DNA of 64,000 nucleotides from Sipunculus nudus (taxonomy: Eukaryota > Annelida > Sipuncula > Golfingiida > Sipunculidae): positions 84,421,056 through 84,485,055 of the forward strand of contig CM049310.1 of NCBI GenBank assembly GCA_026874595.1, read 5' to 3'. A program made the position numbers and the translations under genes. Below the pieces are notes generated by a model. That model did no database searches, had not been told where the DNA came from, and saw nothing but the letters and a program-made list of their open reading frames with translations. Positions 61,830 through 64,000 of the stretch are shown here, in pieces; position 1 is the first letter of the stretch, and each line of letters starts with the position of its first letter.

Positions 61830-64000
61830 CTAGTTATATCACACATTCTCGTTGATCTGAAACACAGTCTTCTGCTGTATCCAAACATCTGTTTCACTGA
61901 CAAGTTTAATTGCTTGTCCACAGTGTGTGGTTTTTCTTCCTATCTCCCAGTATGTTTTAACTCTGGACATAATAACAGAATATTGTTTTACCATTTTGGT
62001 TGATGCGATTTTGCCGATTTCCAATCAAGTCCATTTCGGTAAAACTAAACTCTATCTTAATGTAATCTACATCTACGGCATTCTACTTAACTTACTTATG
62101 CTGTAGTGAATTAATGACTACATTGAAAGTAGAAAAGACTCAGAAAACCTCCTCTGGATTTTTTCAGCATCCGGTCGATGAAATATGTACGGTCCAAAGA
62201 AACCAATGCTCTATTCCATGAAGGCAGATAATATGGAAAGCAGTCTAAGACATGAGACGAAGAAAGCTCTGCTGATTAAGATTTAATGGTACATTTTGCT
62301 TGGGAACCCTCTTTATTCAAATAAATTGATTGTAGTTTCAATCATTTTTGCATCAACTGAGATTAAAATTGAGTACACTGCTGGTGATTTAAATCTAGAA
62401 TATATAGAGATAGAGATCTAGCATATATAAATATGGATGCTTTTATCCGCAGAATGCTGACATGCCTAAATAACTATTATAAACTACAGCAAAGCAATGT
62501 TAAAAGTGGCTAGTCTTTGGCAAAGATTACTCTGAAACTGAGTCAGTTTCGTCTATGATCATGGACAGATTACAGTATTATCACGATAAATGTTTTCAGA
62601 ATTTGCAGTTTGCAATGAATCCATCCATTTTATATATTTATTTTGTATTTTATCTCATCTTATCTCAACTTTGAGAAATTCTGCTGCTGGCTTGTTGGGT
62701 ACCTTGACCGGATGTCACTTATCCGAATATAAACTTGAAATATGATTATTACATCATATTTTTGTTTTTCAATTTCTTATTGGAGATAACCGCATCCATT
62801 TGGTTACTACTGCACTTGTGGGCCATGGGTGAATAATCGACCCCACTGCTGGGTCATGTAACAAAGGAACCCCAGAAAGGTGCTCTTGTTTGTGAATGAA
62901 ATAAGACTGTGGGGAACAGCATTTCTATTAAGCTTGCAGAGCACTAACCCTGGATGGGGGACAACCATGCAAAATCTCTCCGCAATGGCTGAGATTTGAA
63001 CTCCTGATCTCCCAGCTCTGAGTCCTGGACTTCACCAAAGAAGCTGTTGCATCCTATTCCTTAACAATTATATTGCTGTCATGCAATTCTTACAAATACT
63101 TTCGTAAAAGTTTGCCAGGTCAATCTTCATTCAGCTAAACATGTTCTACATACCGAATATCAAGACCTTTTGTATATAGGATAAAAAGCGAACCAAATTC
63201 TAAATCTTATTGTAGTGGAGTAATCACGGCAGTGGCGAGATTTGTGCAAATGCAGGTTCACATCACAGGTGAGAAGCTTTAAACAGTAAGTATGAGACGC
63301 AGAAAATTAGTAGATAATTCACTGTTGTTTGCAATAAAAAAATATTCACTGAAGCCTATGAGCTTAAGATGTTAAATCAATTAAAAGGCCATTTTAGATA
63401 TTTTTCAGGGATGAAAGACTATTGTGTATTACAAATTGCAGTTTAAAATACAAGTTTTAAAAATGAAAGAAAAATAGAATATGCTGCAATTTTCAGAAAG
63501 TTAAACCATTTATTGCTGCATGTATCCAAGTGTATCATGATGCTGACGAGCGGTTCATAATTTCATCATATTCAGGAATATCAGGAAAGATAGGAGTTAA
63601 TCAATATCACCACAAGTACTGTTCTCAAGGGTATTTTAGGACTTTCAATAGGCTCCTGAGGAAATATAGGAATAAAAGTTTATAGAGTTTTGAGTCATAT
63701 TACAGGAGTTTATAGGTGTTTAGCCAAACATATAGGAAAATCTAAGAGTTTTCATTGCACAAATGTGTTTTACTTGATTATTTCATGACCATCAGTTCTC
63801 CAAGCAACATGTAAATGTCTGTTTAACGGGTTGTATAACTGTAACACTTACTTGGACAGTTCTACAAAAGAGCTGAGTATGTCTAATCATACAAGGTCTA
63901 AATAACAGTAATTAATTGGTTGTAAGTCATATCAGAAACATGATTACGCAGGGAAAAAAAGGAGAGAATATAGTAAATATAGGAGATTATGGTCTAAATA
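61830..64000 (-). other. Right flank: upstream intron with one SINE-like repeat
   Basis: This lies upstream, in gene orientation, of the first recognised exon. No signal-peptide exon was identified. It carries an open minus-strand frame at 61839-62024 that I do not recognise, and a SINE-like copy at 62797-63035. The rest is AT-rich and unassigned. Confidence 0.5.
62797..63035 (-). mobile_element. tRNA-SINE-like repeat, copy 2
   Basis: Matches 39600-39850. Its minus strand reads GGAGTTCAAATCTC, close to a pol III B-box. Confidence 0.6.

Noticed and set aside
61839-62024. Minus-strand 61-codon frame next to the N-terminal betaglycan exon
   Set aside because: It ends in a stop before the exon start, has no similarity I recognise to the orphan domain, and has no clear splice donor.

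Overview
This looks like nuclear DNA from an animal, probably a marine lophotrochozoan such as a mollusc or brachiopod. It is AT-rich and intron-dominated, with no prokaryotic gene layout. It is crowded with short non-autonomous elements, including tandem arrays built on 'gaccttgacctttgacct' and 'gacctcattaaatatg', a style I associate with bivalve and gastropod genomes. The species cannot be named from the sequence alone.

The only gene I can identify is on the minus strand. Three exons (61829-61689, 46328-46231 and 3719-3539, in transcript order) join in a consistent reading frame with compatible intron phases (1, then 0). They encode part of the N-terminal 'orphan' domain of a betaglycan/endoglin-type TGF-beta co-receptor, closest to TGFBR3. 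Signal-peptide exons would lie beyond the right edge. The rest of the orphan region, the ZP domain, the membrane segment and the cytoplasmic tail would lie beyond the left edge. The window is therefore mostly two introns, about 15.4 kb and 42.5 kb.

The introns hold many repeats. From left to right: a tandem and TIR composite (2.38-3.16 kb); a SINE-like element (4.36 kb); a DR1-type dispersed repeat containing a 22-bp minisatellite (7.8-8.25 kb); a TTAA-flanked MITE (11.6 kb); a 4.0-kb TIR-bounded element whose core is about 11 copies of a 288-bp satellite with higher-order duplication and a (GCG)12 tract (12.8-16.9 kb); a DR1 repeat (17.2 kb) and a CpG-richer island with a possible cassette exon (19.3-19.6 kb). 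Then come a DR1 repeat interrupted by a 1.56-kb TA-flanked element (24.3-26.3 kb); a DR1 repeat (31.3 kb); a 2.2-kb fold-back element made of short palindromes (36.5-38.7 kb); a tRNA-SINE-like repeat (39.6 kb); a small mariner/pogo-type MITE (48.7 kb); a second fold-back family with the same architecture (52.7-54.8 kb); a pogo-like element next to a fold-back remnant (55.2-56.4 kb); a DR1 repeat (57.9 kb); an inverted partner of the 11.6-kb MITE (60.4 kb); and further SINE-like copies (61.2 and 62.8 kb).

No rRNA, intact tRNA, CRISPR array or intact transposase gene was seen. The most novel-looking items are the two fold-back families with TGTCA ends and palindrome-packed TIRs, and the satellite/DR1 repeats that place dozens of nuclear-receptor-like half-sites inside a TGF-beta co-receptor gene.
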